A stretch of DNA of 64,000 nt from Atlanticothrix silvestris CENA357 (GCF_016056295.1 NZ_JAECZB010000067.1:1-64000), one strand, 5' to 3'. Positions 54,003 through 63,796 are shown, numbered from the stretch's first letter. Translations and numbers: made by a program. The notes: a model not told the origin generated them from the letters alone.

Positions 54003-54905
54003 TCATTGTCTCTGTTGAAACTTACTAATAGCTTTTTGAGTAAATTGTAAAAAATTTTCTACAATAGGTGTTAAACCATTGTGCTGCCAAATTACAGCAG
54101 TTTCTATTACAGGTGCCTGTTCAAAGATAGGACGATAAACTATACCAGACCTTTGAAGATTTTGTAGAGAAGATGGTATAACTGCCACACCCATTCCAGC
54201 CGATACTAGCCCAATAATTGTTTGCATTTGAATTGCTTCTTGAGTAATGTTGGGTTTGAAATTTTCCTGCTGAAAAAGACTCATGATGCGCTCATAAAGT
54301 CCTGGCGCTAGATAGCGAGGAAACATAATCAAAGGTTCACTTAAGAGCGATCGCACACAGATATGTTCTTCTTGAGCTAATAGATGAGTTGATGACAAAG
54401 CCACAACTAAGGTTTGCTTGTGAATACAGTGATAAGATAGTGTGTCATCTTCCAAAGGTGGATGAGCAAAACCCACATGAATTAGGGAATCCCTTAGTGC
54501 TTGCTCTTGTTGACTTGTAGTTAACTCTCGTAAGACTAGTTCTACTTCCAGAAATTGCTCGTGAAATTGTCGCAAAATCAAAGGTAATAAATCATAAATT
54601 ACCAAACTAGTAAATCCTATTCGCAGTTGACCTGTTTCACCTCTGCCAATTTTTTGAGTCAGTGCTATTGCTGTTTCTAGTTGCACCAATAGTTGATAAG
54701 CCTCTTGTAAAAAAACCTTACCAGCTTCTGTTAGCTGTATTTGTCGCTTAGTTTTGCGATGAAAAAGTTTTACTCCTAGTTCTGCTTCTAACTGCTGAAT
54801 TTGTTGGCTGAGAGGCGGTTGCGCTATATGCAGTTTTTCTGCGGCTTTACTGAAATGTAATTCTTCAGCTACAGCAATAAAGTAGCGTAGGTGTCGTAGT
54901 TCCAT
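54003..54905 (-). CDS. LysR family transcriptional regulator
   Basis: Typical LysR protein (300 aa): an N-terminal winged helix-turn-helix (MELRHLRYFIAVAEELHFSKAAEKLHIAQPPLSQQIQQLE, residues 1-60) and a periplasmic-binding-like effector domain (GQLRIGFTSLVIYDLLP onward). The DNA-binding domain is of the CatR/CbbR-like type. It diverges from ilvD with 105 bp between start codons, and the arrangement suggests it controls ilvD and itself. The effector is unknown; a branched-chain amino-acid intermediate is a reasonable guess. The only possible operator seen is AT-rich sequence (TAAATAAATATATATTGG). Confidence 0.9.
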   Translation of the reverse strand: MELRHLRYFIAVAEELHFSKAAEKLHIAQPPLSQQIQQLEAELGVKLFHRKTKRQIQLTEAGKVFLQEAYQLLVQLETAIALTQKIGRGETGQLRIGFTSLVIYDLLPLILRQFHEQFLEVELVLRELTTSQQEQALRDSLIHVGFAHPPLEDDTLSYHCIHKQTLVVALSSTHLLAQEEHICVRSLLSEPLIMFPRYLAPGLYERIMSLFQQENFKPNITQEAIQMQTIIGLVSAGMGVAVIPSSLQNLQRSGIVYRPIFEQAPVIETAVIWQHNGLTPIVENFLQFTQKAISKFQQRQ

Positions 54906-55010
54906 ATTTTTGATATTTTATAAGTCTCAATTTTAAATAAATATATATTGGACATCTCAAATAAGTCTATTTATGATACTCCTACAGAGATTTGAATGGA
55001 TGAAAAAACA

Positions 55011-56723
55011 ATGTCAGAGAATTTGAGAAGTAAACTTGTCACGCAAGGAGTACAGCGATCGCCAAATCGGGCTATGCTGCGTGCAGTAGGTTTTCAAGAT
55101 GAAGACTTTAACAAGGCAATTGTCGGTGTGGCTAATGCCTACAGCACCATCACTCCCTGTAATATGGGGATTAATCAACTAGCACTCATAGCGGAAGCGG
55201 GAATTAAACGAGCCGGGGCAATGCCGCAAATGTTCGGCACAATTACTATTAGTGATGGAATTTCTATGGGAACTGAGGGGATGAAATATTCCCTAGTGTC
55301 ACGAGAAGTGATTGCTGACTCCATTGAAACTGTTTGTAATGGGCAAAGTATGGATGGCGTGATTGCCATTGGTGGCTGTGATAAAAATATGCCAGGGGCA
55401 ATGATTGCAATGGCACGGATGAATATTCCGGCTATCTTTGTTTATGGTGGGACAATTAAACCCGGACACTACGAGGGTAAAGATTTAACAGTTGTCAGTT
55501 CTTTTGAAGCTGTAGGTCAATATAGCGCTGGCAAAATTGACCAAGAAGAACTATTAGAAGTTGAAAGCCGTGCTTGTCTTGGTGCTGGTTCATGTGGTGG
55601 AATGTTCACAGCTAACACCATGTCTTCAGCATTTGAAGCGATGGGGATGAGTTTGCCTTATTCTTCTACAATGGCGGCAGAAGATGAAGAAAAAGCCAAT
55701 AGCACCGAAGAATCAGCCAAGGTATTGGTAGAAGCAATTCGTAATCAACTGTTACCCCGGCAAATTATCACACGCAAATCTATAGAAAATGCTATTTCTG
55801 TAATTATGGCTGTGGGTGGTTCAACTAATGCCGTGTTACATTTTCTAGCGATCGCTCATGCGGCGGGTGTAGAACTTAATTTAGATGATTTTGAAACTAT
55901 CCGTGGTCGTGTCCCTGTTTTATGTGATTTAAAACCGAGTGGTAGATATGTTGCCACAAACTTACATCAAGCTGGTGGTATTCCCCAAGTGATGAAAATG
56001 CTATTGGTGCATGGGTTACTTCACGGTGACTGTATCACCATCACAGGTAAAACTATTGCCGAAATTTTAGCAGATATTCCCAATGAACCACCAAGCAATC
56101 AAGATGTGATTCGTCCTTGGAATAACCCGATGTATGCTCAAGGTCACTTAGCTATCCTCAAAGGAAATCTTGCTACAGAGGGAGCAGTAGCAAAAATTAC
56201 CGGGATAAAAAATCCCAGTATTACTGGGCCTGCCAGGGTATTTGATTCTGAGGAAGAATGCTTAGATGCCATCCTTGCAGGTAAAATTAAAGCTGGTGAT
56301 GTAATTATCGTTCGCTATGAAGGCCCTATTGGTGGCCCTGGTATGCGGGAAATGCTAGCACCCACCTCAGCAATTATTGGTGCGGGTTTAGGTAATGCAG
56401 TCGGGTTAATTACTGATGGACGCTTTTCAGGTGGTACTTACGGGATGGTAGTCGGACACGTTGCTCCCGAAGCTGCTGTTGGTGGTGCGATCGCTCTGGT
56501 CGAAGAAGGTGATAGCATTACTATTGATGCTAATTCTCGCTTGTTACAAATAAACATTGACAATGCAGAATTAATCAGTCGTCGCGCTAAATGGCAACCC
56601 CGTCTACCCCGTTATACAAAAGGCATTTTAGCAAAATATGCTAAGTTAGTTTCCTCTAGCAGTGTTGGTGCTGTCACAGACTTGGATTTATTTAAATTAC
56701 CTCCTACCAAAGGAATGAGTTAG
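55011..56723 (+). CDS. ilvD: Dihydroxy-acid dehydratase
   Basis: Third-from-last step of valine/isoleucine synthesis: it dehydrates 2,3-dihydroxy acids to 2-oxo acids using an iron-sulphur cluster. The cluster cysteines lie in [18 protein letters not shown] and [14 protein letters not shown]. The ATG giving MSENLRSK is the family start; an ATG 15 bp upstream is also possible. Full length (570 aa from this start) with the C-terminal [19 protein letters not shown] intact. Divergent from a LysR gene and convergent with transketolase, 10 bp apart. Confidence 0.96.
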   Translation: MSENLRSKLVTQGVQRSPNRAMLRAVGFQDEDFNKAIVGVANAYSTITPCNMGINQLALIAEAGIKRAGAMPQMFGTITISDGISMGTEGMKYSLVSREVIADSIETVCNGQSMDGVIAIGGCDKNMPGAMIAMARMNIPAIFVYGGTIKPGHYEGKDLTVVSSFEAVGQYSAGKIDQEELLEVESRACLGAGSCGGMFTANTMSSAFEAMGMSLPYSSTMAAEDEEKANSTEESAKVLVEAIRNQLLPRQIITRKSIENAISVIMAVGGSTNAVLHFLAIAHAAGVELNLDDFETIRGRVPVLCDLKPSGRYVATNLHQAGGIPQVMKMLLVHGLLHGDCITITGKTIAEILADIPNEPPSNQDVIRPWNNPMYAQGHLAILKGNLATEGAVAKITGIKNPSITGPARVFDSEEECLDAILAGKIKAGDVIIVRYEGPIGGPGMREMLAPTSAIIGAGLGNAVGLITDGRFSGGTYGMVVGHVAPEAAVGGAIALVEEGDSITIDANSRLLQINIDNAELISRRAKWQPRLPRYTKGILAKYAKLVSSSSVGAVTDLDLFKLPPTKGMS

Positions 56724-56733
56724 ACCTTAATGC

Positions 56734-58623
56734 TCATACCCCTATCGGCTGTCTGACTTGCATTTTCACTGCCTCAACAATGGCATCAGCGTCTATTTTG
56801 GCGGCATGAATTAATTCTTCTGGTGTGCCTGAACCTGGCATTTCAGTTACGGCCAGCTTAATTAGTTGTAGTTGCGATCCATCATAAGCAGGAGTGCTGC
56901 TTGTGCCAGCAAAGGCATCAAGCACAGCTGCACCTAAACCGCCTTCTATCCAGTGGTCTTCAACGACTACTAAGTTACCCTCTGTATCATGTGCAGCTTG
57001 ATGAAGAGTCTGTATATCAATGGGTTTGACAGAATAAGCATCAATTACACGTACCATGATGCCTTCGTTTTTTAGGCGCTCATAAGCTTTGAGAGCCTCA
57101 TGCAAGGTAATACCTGCACCAATTACAGCCGCTTGATCTTGATCAGAACTGCGGATTGTCTTGCTACCACCAATAGGGAACTCTAACTCAGAGCCATAGA
57201 TGACAGGTGTACTTTCTCGTGTAGTGCGGAGGTAGACAATGCCATCGCGATCGCTCATTTGCTCTACTAGTTTTGCGGTCTGATTAGCATCACTGGGATA
57301 AAGTACAGTACTACTCCACACTGCGCGGAAGGCTGCTAAGTCCTCCAATGCCATCTGGGAAGGGCCATCCTGACCAATGGATACCCCAGCATGGGAACCT
57401 ACTAATTTAATGTTGGCACGTGAGACAGCAGCCATCCGTACAAAGTCATAGGCACGACTCAAGAAGGCAGCAAATGTGGAAGCAAAGGGTTTATATTGTC
57501 TCACCTGTAAACCCACAGCAGCTGCTACCATTTCTTGTTCTGCAATGTACATTTCAAAGTAGCGCTCAGGATAGGCTTCGGCAAAATCTTCGGCGTAAGT
57601 GGAGTTACTTACTTCTGCATCCAGAACAACCACATCGGAACGCGCAGCACCCAATGCTGTTAAAGTGTCGCCATAAGCTCGACGTGTTGCTACCTTTGCA
57701 CCTTTTTCATAAGTAGGGAGTTGCAGAGGTTGAGCATTGCCTGTAATCGCGGGTTGGTCTTGTGTTTCGGGTTTATTTACTTGAATTTTAATCTGGCGTT
57801 CCCCACCTAAAGAGGCGATCGCCTCTTTTTCTTGATCGGGTTTCAGTGCTTTGCCATGCCAACCACCCAAGTCTTCTAGAGAAGCTACACCTTTACCTTT
57901 CTTTGTCCGAGCAATAATTACCGTGGGGCGATCATTAACAGCCAAAGCAGCGCTAAATGCTTGATCAATTTCTGTCAAGTCGTGACCATCAATTTCTATG
58001 GCCTGCCAGCCAAAAGCTCTAGCACGGTTGGCATAAGCGCGTGTGTTCCAACCTAGTTCAGTTTGACCACGTTGCCCTAATCGATTGACATCGATAATGG
58101 CAATCAGATTATCTAGGGTGTAGTGTGCGGCATGATCAAAAGCCTCCCAGACTGAACCTTCCGCTGTTTCACTATCTCCCAGTAATACCCAGACATAGTA
58201 GGGCAATTGATCTAAATACTTACCTGCCAAAGCCACACCCACACCAATAGGTAATCCTTGTCCCAAGGAACCAGTAGCCACATCAACCCAAGGCAAAACA
58301 GGCGTAGGATGTCCTTCTAAGGGGCTTTTAAAGTGGCGTAACGACAGCAACTCATCATCAGTAATTACCCCCGCCGCTTTATACATGCTGTAAAGCAGTG
58401 GTGCAGCGTGTCCTTTTGAGAGAATAAAGCGATCGTTATTAGGGTTATGTGGATTGTCGAAGTCGTAGCGGAGATATTTGGAGAGTAAAACCGCCATCAT
58501 ATCAGCTGGTGACATAGACGAGGTGGGATGACCCGAACCAGCAACGGTTGTAGCACGAATACTATCGACACGAAACTGTTGTGCCAGTTCATGCCATTGC
58601 TGTAGTTGCTCCTGTGTGGTCAT
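56734..58623 (-). CDS. tkt: Transketolase, non-canonical branch
   Basis: Thiamine-diphosphate enzyme moving two-carbon units between sugar phosphates. The N-terminal TPP domain (ATTVAGSGHPTSSMSPADMMAVLL, LGQGLPIGVGVALA, LLGDSETAEGSVWEAFDHAA), the Pyr domain (LDAEVSNSTYAEDFAEAYPERYFEMYIAEQEMVAAAVGL) and the C-terminal domain are all present. The opening H-P-T-S-S-M-S differs from the usual cyanobacterial enzyme (HPGLPMG) and is nearer the animal/actinobacterial type, so it is probably a second transketolase. Start chosen at the ATG giving MTTQEQ, with AGGA 8 nt upstream; the upstream ATG at 58641 lacks a ribosome site. Confidence 0.9.
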   Translation of the reverse strand: MTTQEQLQQWHELAQQFRVDSIRATTVAGSGHPTSSMSPADMMAVLLSKYLRYDFDNPHNPNNDRFILSKGHAAPLLYSMYKAAGVITDDELLSLRHFKSPLEGHPTPVLPWVDVATGSLGQGLPIGVGVALAGKYLDQLPYYVWVLLGDSETAEGSVWEAFDHAAHYTLDNLIAIIDVNRLGQRGQTELGWNTRAYANRARAFGWQAIEIDGHDLTEIDQAFSAALAVNDRPTVIIARTKKGKGVASLEDLGGWHGKALKPDQEKEAIASLGGERQIKIQVNKPETQDQPAITGNAQPLQLPTYEKGAKVATRRAYGDTLTALGAARSDVVVLDAEVSNSTYAEDFAEAYPERYFEMYIAEQEMVAAAVGLQVRQYKPFASTFAAFLSRAYDFVRMAAVSRANIKLVGSHAGVSIGQDGPSQMALEDLAAFRAVWSSTVLYPSDANQTAKLVEQMSDRDGIVYLRTTRESTPVIYGSELEFPIGGSKTIRSSDQDQAAVIGAGITLHEALKAYERLKNEGIMVRVIDAYSVKPIDIQTLHQAAHDTEGNLVVVEDHWIEGGLGAAVLDAFAGTSSTPAYDGSQLQLIKLAVTEMPGSGTPEELIHAAKIDADAIVEAVKMQVRQPIGV

Positions 58624-58641
58624 AGTCTTTTTCCTGCACAA

Positions 58642-59193
58642 AAATCAAGGTTATTTATAGCGATAAGTCTTTATTTTTTTGGCTAGGCTTTGCTATTTTT
58701 TTCGGAAGACATAGCCAAATATGCTCAAAGCCGAACCAAAGATTTTTTACTTATAATTTTTGACTTTTTTCTGTTTGGTAAATTGTTAAACCATACAAAA
58801 GATATAAATTTGACTAAGCTTAACTCAGTAATTTTTTCCTATTACCTGGGTTTACTTTAAAAAGTAAAAATTAAAATTGCTTCTTTCTAATGGAGTAATA
58901 CCCTTTCTTTCTCCAGGTATATAAAATCAGTTAAGTAAGTCGGTGAAATAAAACCAAACTATGTGAATAAAAGTAAATAAGGCTCAAACTCTTTCTCCCC
59001 CTGCTCCCTGCCTCCTGCCTTATCCCAACAATAATTATTGACATCGACCTACTTAATTTGTCTTTAAATAAGTCTGGAGGACTAAATATTTTTTAAATAG
59101 ATTGGTTCTATTTTGCCAACTTATTTATACTGAATGTAATAAAGATATACATTCAAGTTGTCAAATATTTGTGCAAGAGGCTTATTGTTCAGT
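58642..59193. other. Gene-free region upstream of the methyltransferase
   Basis: About 550 bp of AT-rich sequence. Only a pyrimidine-rich CTCCCCCTGCTCCCTGCC run near 58995 stands out, and no gene or RNA is recognised. Confidence 0.4.
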
Positions 59194-59227
59194 TAGACCC
59201 GCAAGGAGTCACGGAATTGCGGGTCTA
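59194..59227 (+). promoter_or_regulatory. 11-bp perfect hairpin in the leader of the methyltransferase gene
   Basis: TAGACCCGCAA (59194-59204) pairs perfectly with TTGCGGGTCTA (59217-59227) around a 12-nt loop GGAGTCACGGAA. It is 32 bp before the ATG at 59260. No T run follows, so it is unlikely to be a simple terminator; it could act in the leader RNA, be an operator, or be a dispersed repeat. Confidence 0.6.
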
Positions 59228-59259
59228 GTTGAAAATTTACTTTATAAATCAGATTCAAA

Positions 59260-60000
59260 ATGGCTGCAAATACATTTGGTGGTAACAGGGTGTTCGAGGA
59301 AGACTATCTTTACTTTTATGAAACCTTGTTGACACCAGAACGTACTCAACACGAAGTTGATCTCATTTGCCGATTGTTAGATTTACAAGCAGGGATGAGT
59401 ATTTTACACTTAGCTTGTGGCCATGGACGAATTGCTAATCAACTAGCAGCTCGTGGCTATGATGTAACTGGACTTGATGCAACAGCTTTCTTCTTAGAAC
59501 AAGCAAAACAAGATGCGGCTAGTAACGGTGTTAAGGTAGAGTATCTCCAAGGCGATATGCGTTCCTTACCCTTTAGCGATCGCTTTAACTGCATCATCAA
59601 TTGCTTTACAGCGTTTGGTTACTTCGATGACGATGAAAATAGATCGGTTTTAACCCAAGCGCATCGCGCTCTAAAAGCAGGTGGCAAATTGCTTATTGAT
59701 ATTCAGAATTTTAGCCGCGTCTTGCAAGAATTTACGCCTGAGTTAATTACTGAGCGTGAGGGAAATTATATGCTTGCACGTACACGCTACGATGCGCTTA
59801 CCAAGCGTACCCATACCGAACGGATTATCATTCGTGATGGACAAGTACGGCGCGGTCAATACTTTATTCGCAATTTTACCTTTCCCGAAATCCGCGATTG
59901 GCTCCTGCAAGCGGGGTTTAACCAAGTAGAGGGCTATGGTTACGATGGTGAACCGTTCGCGCTTGATAGCCGCCGAATGATTGTGGTAGCAAGCAAATGA
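59260..60000 (+). CDS. Class I SAM-dependent methyltransferase
   Basis: A 246-aa methyltransferase. The SAM motif is MSILHLACGHGRIANQLAARGYDVTGLDATAFFLEQA (about residues 45-82); the acidic residue of motif II is the Asp in LDAT; motif III is LQGDMRSLPFSDRFNCIINCFTAFGYFDDDE. The C-terminal part is a methyl-acceptor domain with the RNFTFPEIRDWLLQAGF signature. Glycine or small-molecule N-methylation is the usual role of this subgroup; acceptor unknown. It has its own hairpin leader. It could belong to the peptide-biosynthesis neighbourhood downstream, but is on the other strand. Confidence 0.85.
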   Translation: MAANTFGGNRVFEEDYLYFYETLLTPERTQHEVDLICRLLDLQAGMSILHLACGHGRIANQLAARGYDVTGLDATAFFLEQAKQDAASNGVKVEYLQGDMRSLPFSDRFNCIINCFTAFGYFDDDENRSVLTQAHRALKAGGKLLIDIQNFSRVLQEFTPELITEREGNYMLARTRYDALTKRTHTERIIIRDGQVRRGQYFIRNFTFPEIRDWLLQAGFNQVEGYGYDGEPFALDSRRMIVVASK

Positions 60001-60392
60001 AGAGTCCTAGGGCAGAGGAGTCAGGAGACAAGAGACAGTTTTATAGGTGTGAGTGTTCATTAAGGGGACATATTAAAACGACGTAGGGGATAATGTGTGG
60101 GAAAAATAAACAGAATTAAAAATCTTAAATCATAACTGAGTAAGAGTTATAAAACTGTGTTGTTAGAAAGATCACAAATCGCTCTTAAGTCAGAGATATA
60201 TTAGGTACTGTGATAGAGTGTTTTTGAATTTTCTCTTAGTATGATTGCTATAGTCTTTATATAAGTAAAAATTATAAAAAATCATGATTTTTTCGCGATT
60301 TACCCAAACTTCATTTCCATTAAATTAGAGATAAATAATTTTTCACTCCATGTTATTAGTAGATAAATAGTCATAAAATAACAGTACAAAAC
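60001..60392. other. Gene-free region with an 18-bp palindrome
   Basis: AT-rich leader of the repeat-protein gene. AAAAAATCATGATTTTTT (60276-60293) is a perfect 18-bp palindrome, which could end the upstream transcript (T6 at its end) or bind a dimeric regulator. No other gene is seen. Confidence 0.5.
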
Positions 60393-60875
60393 ATGAAGAA
60401 TGCAAACAAAATTGATAACAATACAAATAACTTGGATAAGCATATAATAGCTACCAAAATTGATATTGATTCTGAATCATCATCTAACGAATTGATACAA
60501 ACAACTAAAACAATTAATATAGATGGTCAGCGCCCAGTTGATCCAAGTAATATTCAAATTACAGAAATAATTGATATAGATGGTCAACGTCCAATTGTAA
60601 AGGATGAAGATTATTGCGACAAAACAATGGATATAGATGGTCAACGCCCGATCGTTAAGAGCGATTTTCAAGAGCATGATATGTTAGACATAGACGGCAA
60701 ACGCCCAATTGACCCTAATGATTTAGAGGTCGAGGGCATTCTTGACATAGACGGTCAACGTCCAATCGCTAAGAGTAATTTTCAAGTTCAAGATACTGTA
60801 GAAATAGATGGTAGCCGTCCCATAGTCTCAGGTAACAATGATGATTCGCAAATGTCAACCGATTATATGGATTAA
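60393..60875 (+). CDS. Repeat protein with six 19-residue IDG-x-RPI units
   Basis: A 160-aa acidic protein without signal peptide or membrane helix. After a 41-residue Asn/Lys-rich leader (with one degenerate unit, 24-41) come units of exactly 19 residues beginning at residues 42, 61, 80, 99, 118 and 137, each starting (D/N/E)-I-D-G-(Q/K/S)-R-P-(I/V) followed by (V/D/A)-(K/P/S) and ending in an acidic or hydrophobic stretch. The tail is Asp/Ser-rich (NNDDSQMSTDYMD). I recall related cyanobacterial proteins with G-x-R-P-I repeats and no known role. Repeat-core peptide precursor, metal-binding or beta-solenoid protein are all possible. Confidence 0.75.
   Translation: MKNANKIDNNTNNLDKHIIATKIDIDSESSSNELIQTTKTINIDGQRPVDPSNIQITEIIDIDGQRPIVKDEDYCDKTMDIDGQRPIVKSDFQEHDMLDIDGKRPIDPNDLEVEGILDIDGQRPIAKSNFQVQDTVEIDGSRPIVSGNNDDSQMSTDYMD
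60516..60821 (+). repeat. 57-bp coding repeats (IDG-x-RPI)
   Basis: Five full units and a partial sixth, each 57 bp. The GATATAGATGGTCAACG core is kept best (for example at 60573, 60630 and 60744), while the rest of each unit varies. The good DNA match in the core argues for recent expansion by duplication. Confidence 0.75.
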
Positions 60876-61480
60876 AATTTAATTGTGAAAGATTATTTAT
60901 AACGAGTTTATCCCCAGGCTGGGTTTTAATCCGGCAACAGATTTGCCTACAATTGTGAATAATTTTGGTCTGTAAAGTTTTTAAATTCAATAGCATCATG
61001 ACTACAAAACAAGCGTAGCTCATCATTATGTTCGAGTGATCACTCACGTAACTTTTGTTAGTTATCAAGTCGAGCTTTACAGTCTACTTCCATCATCCCT
61101 TGGTTTAGTAGACAGGATGATCGCCTTTACTAAGTGTGCAAACAAAGTTGTAGTTTTAGCACCATGAGCGTTGCATAATATTGACGTGAGTTCGACAAGT
61201 CTTATTTCACCACCTATGGCTTTACCATCCGTACTTGATTCTGGTTTCATAGCACAAAGATTTGCTCGTTTCCTCAATGTCCTCTTTCCTAATTTCGCTT
61301 ACGCGATTGGTTCGGTCACAGGACTGTCATCAACTCACCCGCAATTGATCTCACACTCCCCTGCGGATGAGATATGAGATCAATTGCTGTTTCAACTAAC
61401 AGTTACATTAAGCCTTGATGTGATTGAAAATATTGTAGAGTCAAGAAAAGTCCTAAGTATTGCTCTACGCAACTCATCCT
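60876..61480. other. Gene-free region with one MITE-like end
   Basis: About 600 bp. At 61181-61206 the string ACGTGAGTTCGACAAGTC and the next bases match the left end of the MITE at 51513 (ACGT(A/G)AGTTCGACAAGTC then TTATTT). No matching opposite end was found, so this is a fragment or a longer, diverged element. Two short inverted stretches of ATTGATCTCA / TGAGATCAAT flank about 61347-61386. No convincing gene. Confidence 0.5.
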
Positions 61481-62686
61481 ATGACTACCGCACCCTTAAG
61501 CTGGCAAGAACTAGAAACCCTCACGGACTATCAAATAGATACCGTTAATGGTCTCACTAACGCTAGAGCCAGGTTGCGCTTATTTGGGAAACCCGAATCT
61601 GATGTGCGGGTAACGCTGTACCGCGATAACCACGCCTGGTGTCCTTACTGTCAAAAAGTTTGGTTATGGCTAGAGGAAAAACAGATTCCCTACCGCATCG
61701 AAAAAGTGACAATGTTCTGCTATGGAGAAAAAGAAAGTTGGTACAAACGTAAAGTACCATCAGGAATGCTCCCTGCGATCGAGCTAGATGGACGGATTAT
61801 TAAGGAAAGCGATGATATTTTGATCGCTTTGGAAAAAGTTTTTGCTCCATTGAGCCAAGGGATGGAAGACCGCAGGGTGCTTCCTCTACGTCGATTAGAA
61901 CGACTTTTATTTAGAGCCTGGTGCGTTTGGCTGTGTTCTAGAGCAGGTTCTTCTCAACAAGAACAACGCAACCGAGAACAATTTATCGCAGTGGTGGCTA
62001 AGGTCGAAGAGGCTCTGGGTAGCACCCCAAGCCCTTACTTTCTAGATAGCTTCGGCATCGTCGATGTTATTTTTACACCATATCTCGAACGGATGAATGC
62101 GAGTCTTTACTACTACAAGGGCTACTCTCTGCGGGAGGAAAACCCTCGTTTGAACTTATGGTTTGCGGCAATGGAAAGCCGACCTACCTACTGCGGTACC
62201 CAGAGCGACTTTCACACTCACGCACATGATTTGCCGCCCCAGATGGGGGGCTGTTGGGAAAATGGCGAACCCCAGATGCTTATCAATAAAGCGCGGGTGG
62301 ATAATGGCCCCTGGTTCGGGCTACCAGATGTTGCTTATCCAGAACCCGAAAATTCTCGCATGGAAGCTCTTCAACGAACTATTGAACACCGCATTAATAT
62401 TATCCGAGTCAATCCCTTAAATGATAAATTGTTTGATCAAGCCCTACGCTGTGCTTTAACACACATGATGACCGGTGAAGACTGTGTACCTCCATCGGGA
62501 TCTGATGTCGCTCTACGATATTTGCGCGATCGCATTAATGTACCACGAGACATGTCCATCTACGCAGCCAAGCGATTGAGGGAATCCCTGGAGAAAACCG
62601 CGGCCCTTGCGGGTGATGGGCAGCCAGCCCCTATTCCCACTCAGCATCGACGAGATCAAGACCCATCTAACTTTGTCATCAAGTAG
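61481..62686 (+). CDS. Glutathione S-transferase-like protein with long C-terminal extension
   Basis: A thioredoxin-fold N-domain with C-P-Y-C ([32 protein letters not shown]), the cis-Pro region [22 protein letters not shown], and an all-helical GST C-domain (to about residue 235) with [25 protein letters not shown] further 140 residues ([10 protein letters not shown] end) follow that standard GSTs lack. The start is set at the ATG giving MTTAPLS; a TTG 21 bp upstream is also in frame. Substrates are unknown. It converges with mbtH and shares the terminator hairpin at its end. Confidence 0.82.
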   Translation: MTTAPLSWQELETLTDYQIDTVNGLTNARARLRLFGKPESDVRVTLYRDNHAWCPYCQKVWLWLEEKQIPYRIEKVTMFCYGEKESWYKRKVPSGMLPAIELDGRIIKESDDILIALEKVFAPLSQGMEDRRVLPLRRLERLLFRAWCVWLCSRAGSSQQEQRNREQFIAVVAKVEEALGSTPSPYFLDSFGIVDVIFTPYLERMNASLYYYKGYSLREENPRLNLWFAAMESRPTYCGTQSDFHTHAHDLPPQMGGCWENGEPQMLINKARVDNGPWFGLPDVAYPEPENSRMEALQRTIEHRINIIRVNPLNDKLFDQALRCALTHMMTGEDCVPPSGSDVALRYLRDRINVPRDMSIYAAKRLRESLEKTAALAGDGQPAPIPTQHRRDQDPSNFVIK

Positions 62687-62727
62687 GATTCAGGAACGCC
62701 GGATAGAAATTTATTTCCAAAAATATA

Positions 62728-62773
62728 CTCAGCCTGCGTCAGCTGATTTTTCCATCAGCTGACGCAGGCTGAG
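62728..62773 (-). terminator. 19-bp perfect hairpin terminating the peptide-synthesis operon
   Basis: CTCAGCCTGCGTCAGCTGA (62728-62746) and its exact inverse (62755-62773) flank an 8-nt loop. On the minus strand it contains the last codons of mbtH (S-A-D-A-G-stop) and is followed by TATATTTTTGG, so it should end the aminotransferase-methyltransferase-mbtH message. It may also stop readthrough from the GST-like gene. Confidence 0.8.
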
Positions 62774-62953
62774 TGGTCTCATATCAGTCCACACTTGTTT
62801 AATGTAATCTAGACACTCTTGTTTTAAGCCACTTTTACCTGCATCTTGCCAACCGAGAGGGTTTATTTGATCAGCAGGCCAGAGGGAATATTGTTCTTCA
62901 TGGTTGATCACAACTTTGTAGATTGTGTTATTTTCTTGAGCGTCTTTGTTCAT
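62729..62953 (-). CDS. mbtH: MbtH-like protein
   Basis: A 74-aa MbtH-family protein, the small partner that binds and activates adenylation domains of nonribosomal peptide synthetases. The signature is clear: [10 protein letters not shown] (S-L-W-P), then P-L-G-W with Q-D-A-G-K-S-G, E-C-L-D-Y-I-K, and [10 protein letters not shown]; the three conserved Trp are all present. It is the last gene of the minus-strand group, 60 bp after the methyltransferase. Its stop codon lies inside the terminator hairpin. Confidence 0.95.
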   Translation of the reverse strand: MNKDAQENNTIYKVVINHEEQYSLWPADQINPLGWQDAGKSGLKQECLDYIKQVWTDMRPLSLRQLMEKSADAG

Positions 62954-63013
62954 TTTTTTATCCTCTTGATTGTGTTTTTTTGATTACGAAATAATTGGTA
63001 ATTTTCAATGTAT

Positions 63014-63793
63014 TTATTTACGACAAAGAAAATAAACGAGGCGGTTATATTCTGGTTCTACCAAATTACCTTCTTCATCATAAACACCAACTATTTTAAA
63101 CCCAATATTATTGAAAATAGCTTCGATTTCTCGTCTTGAATAGCTCTTTAATAGCCAAATAAAATCTGAGCGTTGCCAAGCACCTTCTATCATTTCAAAA
63201 CTGGTACATTGTAGCTCTGATATTTTGGTTGCTGAATGATAATGAGATGTAATTCCCCAAGCATATTCTTGACGAATGTCTCCATCAATAATTGCACCAT
63301 TCTGATTATAATGAACTTCAGAATGTCCTGTTAAACGCATAAATGTCAGAAACAAACCATCAGGTAAGAGAGCTTGATATACTCTTTTAAAAACATTAGT
63401 TAATTCTTCAATGGTCATTATATAGTCAAGACCGTGAGTAACACAATATGCACCGTCATAGATAGATGGTAATGCAAAAGTACGGATATCATCACAAATT
63501 AATTTAGCGTTTGGTGCATTCTGATGAGCGATATTTAACATCGCTTGAAATTCATCAATCCCTGTAACTTGATAACCCTTATTAATCAATTTTTGTACTG
63601 TTTGTCCGGTGCTACAACAAAGATTGATAAGATGCGCTTTTTGGGGAAGATGAGGTAATAATAACTTGTCTACAGCAGGCAGGCGATCGCAATATTCTTG
63701 ATCCCATGCTTTGTTATATATTCTGGCAAATGCTTCGTCATTTACATAAGGATGTGGTGCATACATATAAGTTGTTTCTTTGTTTGTATTCAT
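63014..63793 (-). CDS. Class I SAM-dependent methyltransferase, peptide-cluster type
   Basis: A 259-aa methyltransferase. The SAM motif is HLINLCCSTGQTVQKLINKGYQVTGIDEFQAML, with the acid in GIDEF; the next motif is KLICDDIRTFALPSIYDGAYCVTHGLDYIM. The C-terminal part has SDFIWLLKSYSRREIEAIFNNIGF, typical of small-molecule methyltransferases. It begins 3 bp after the stop of the aminotransferase gene, so the two are surely one message. It probably methylates the peptide product or a precursor. Confidence 0.85.
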   Translation of the reverse strand: MNTNKETTYMYAPHPYVNDEAFARIYNKAWDQEYCDRLPAVDKLLLPHLPQKAHLINLCCSTGQTVQKLINKGYQVTGIDEFQAMLNIAHQNAPNAKLICDDIRTFALPSIYDGAYCVTHGLDYIMTIEELTNVFKRVYQALLPDGLFLTFMRLTGHSEVHYNQNGAIIDGDIRQEYAWGITSHYHSATKISELQCTSFEMIEGAWQRSDFIWLLKSYSRREIEAIFNNIGFKIVGVYDEEGNLVEPEYNRLVYFLCRK

Positions 63794-63796
63794 TTG

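Noticed and set aside
60480-60677. Reverse-strand frame with repeated W-A-L-T-I-Y-I
   Set aside because: It is the antisense of the IDG-x-RPI repeats and has no coding sign of its own.
61077-61377. Two short frames on opposite strands, one resembling a transposase end
   Set aside because: They overlap each other, carry no known motif and include the MITE-like end; treated as non-coding.
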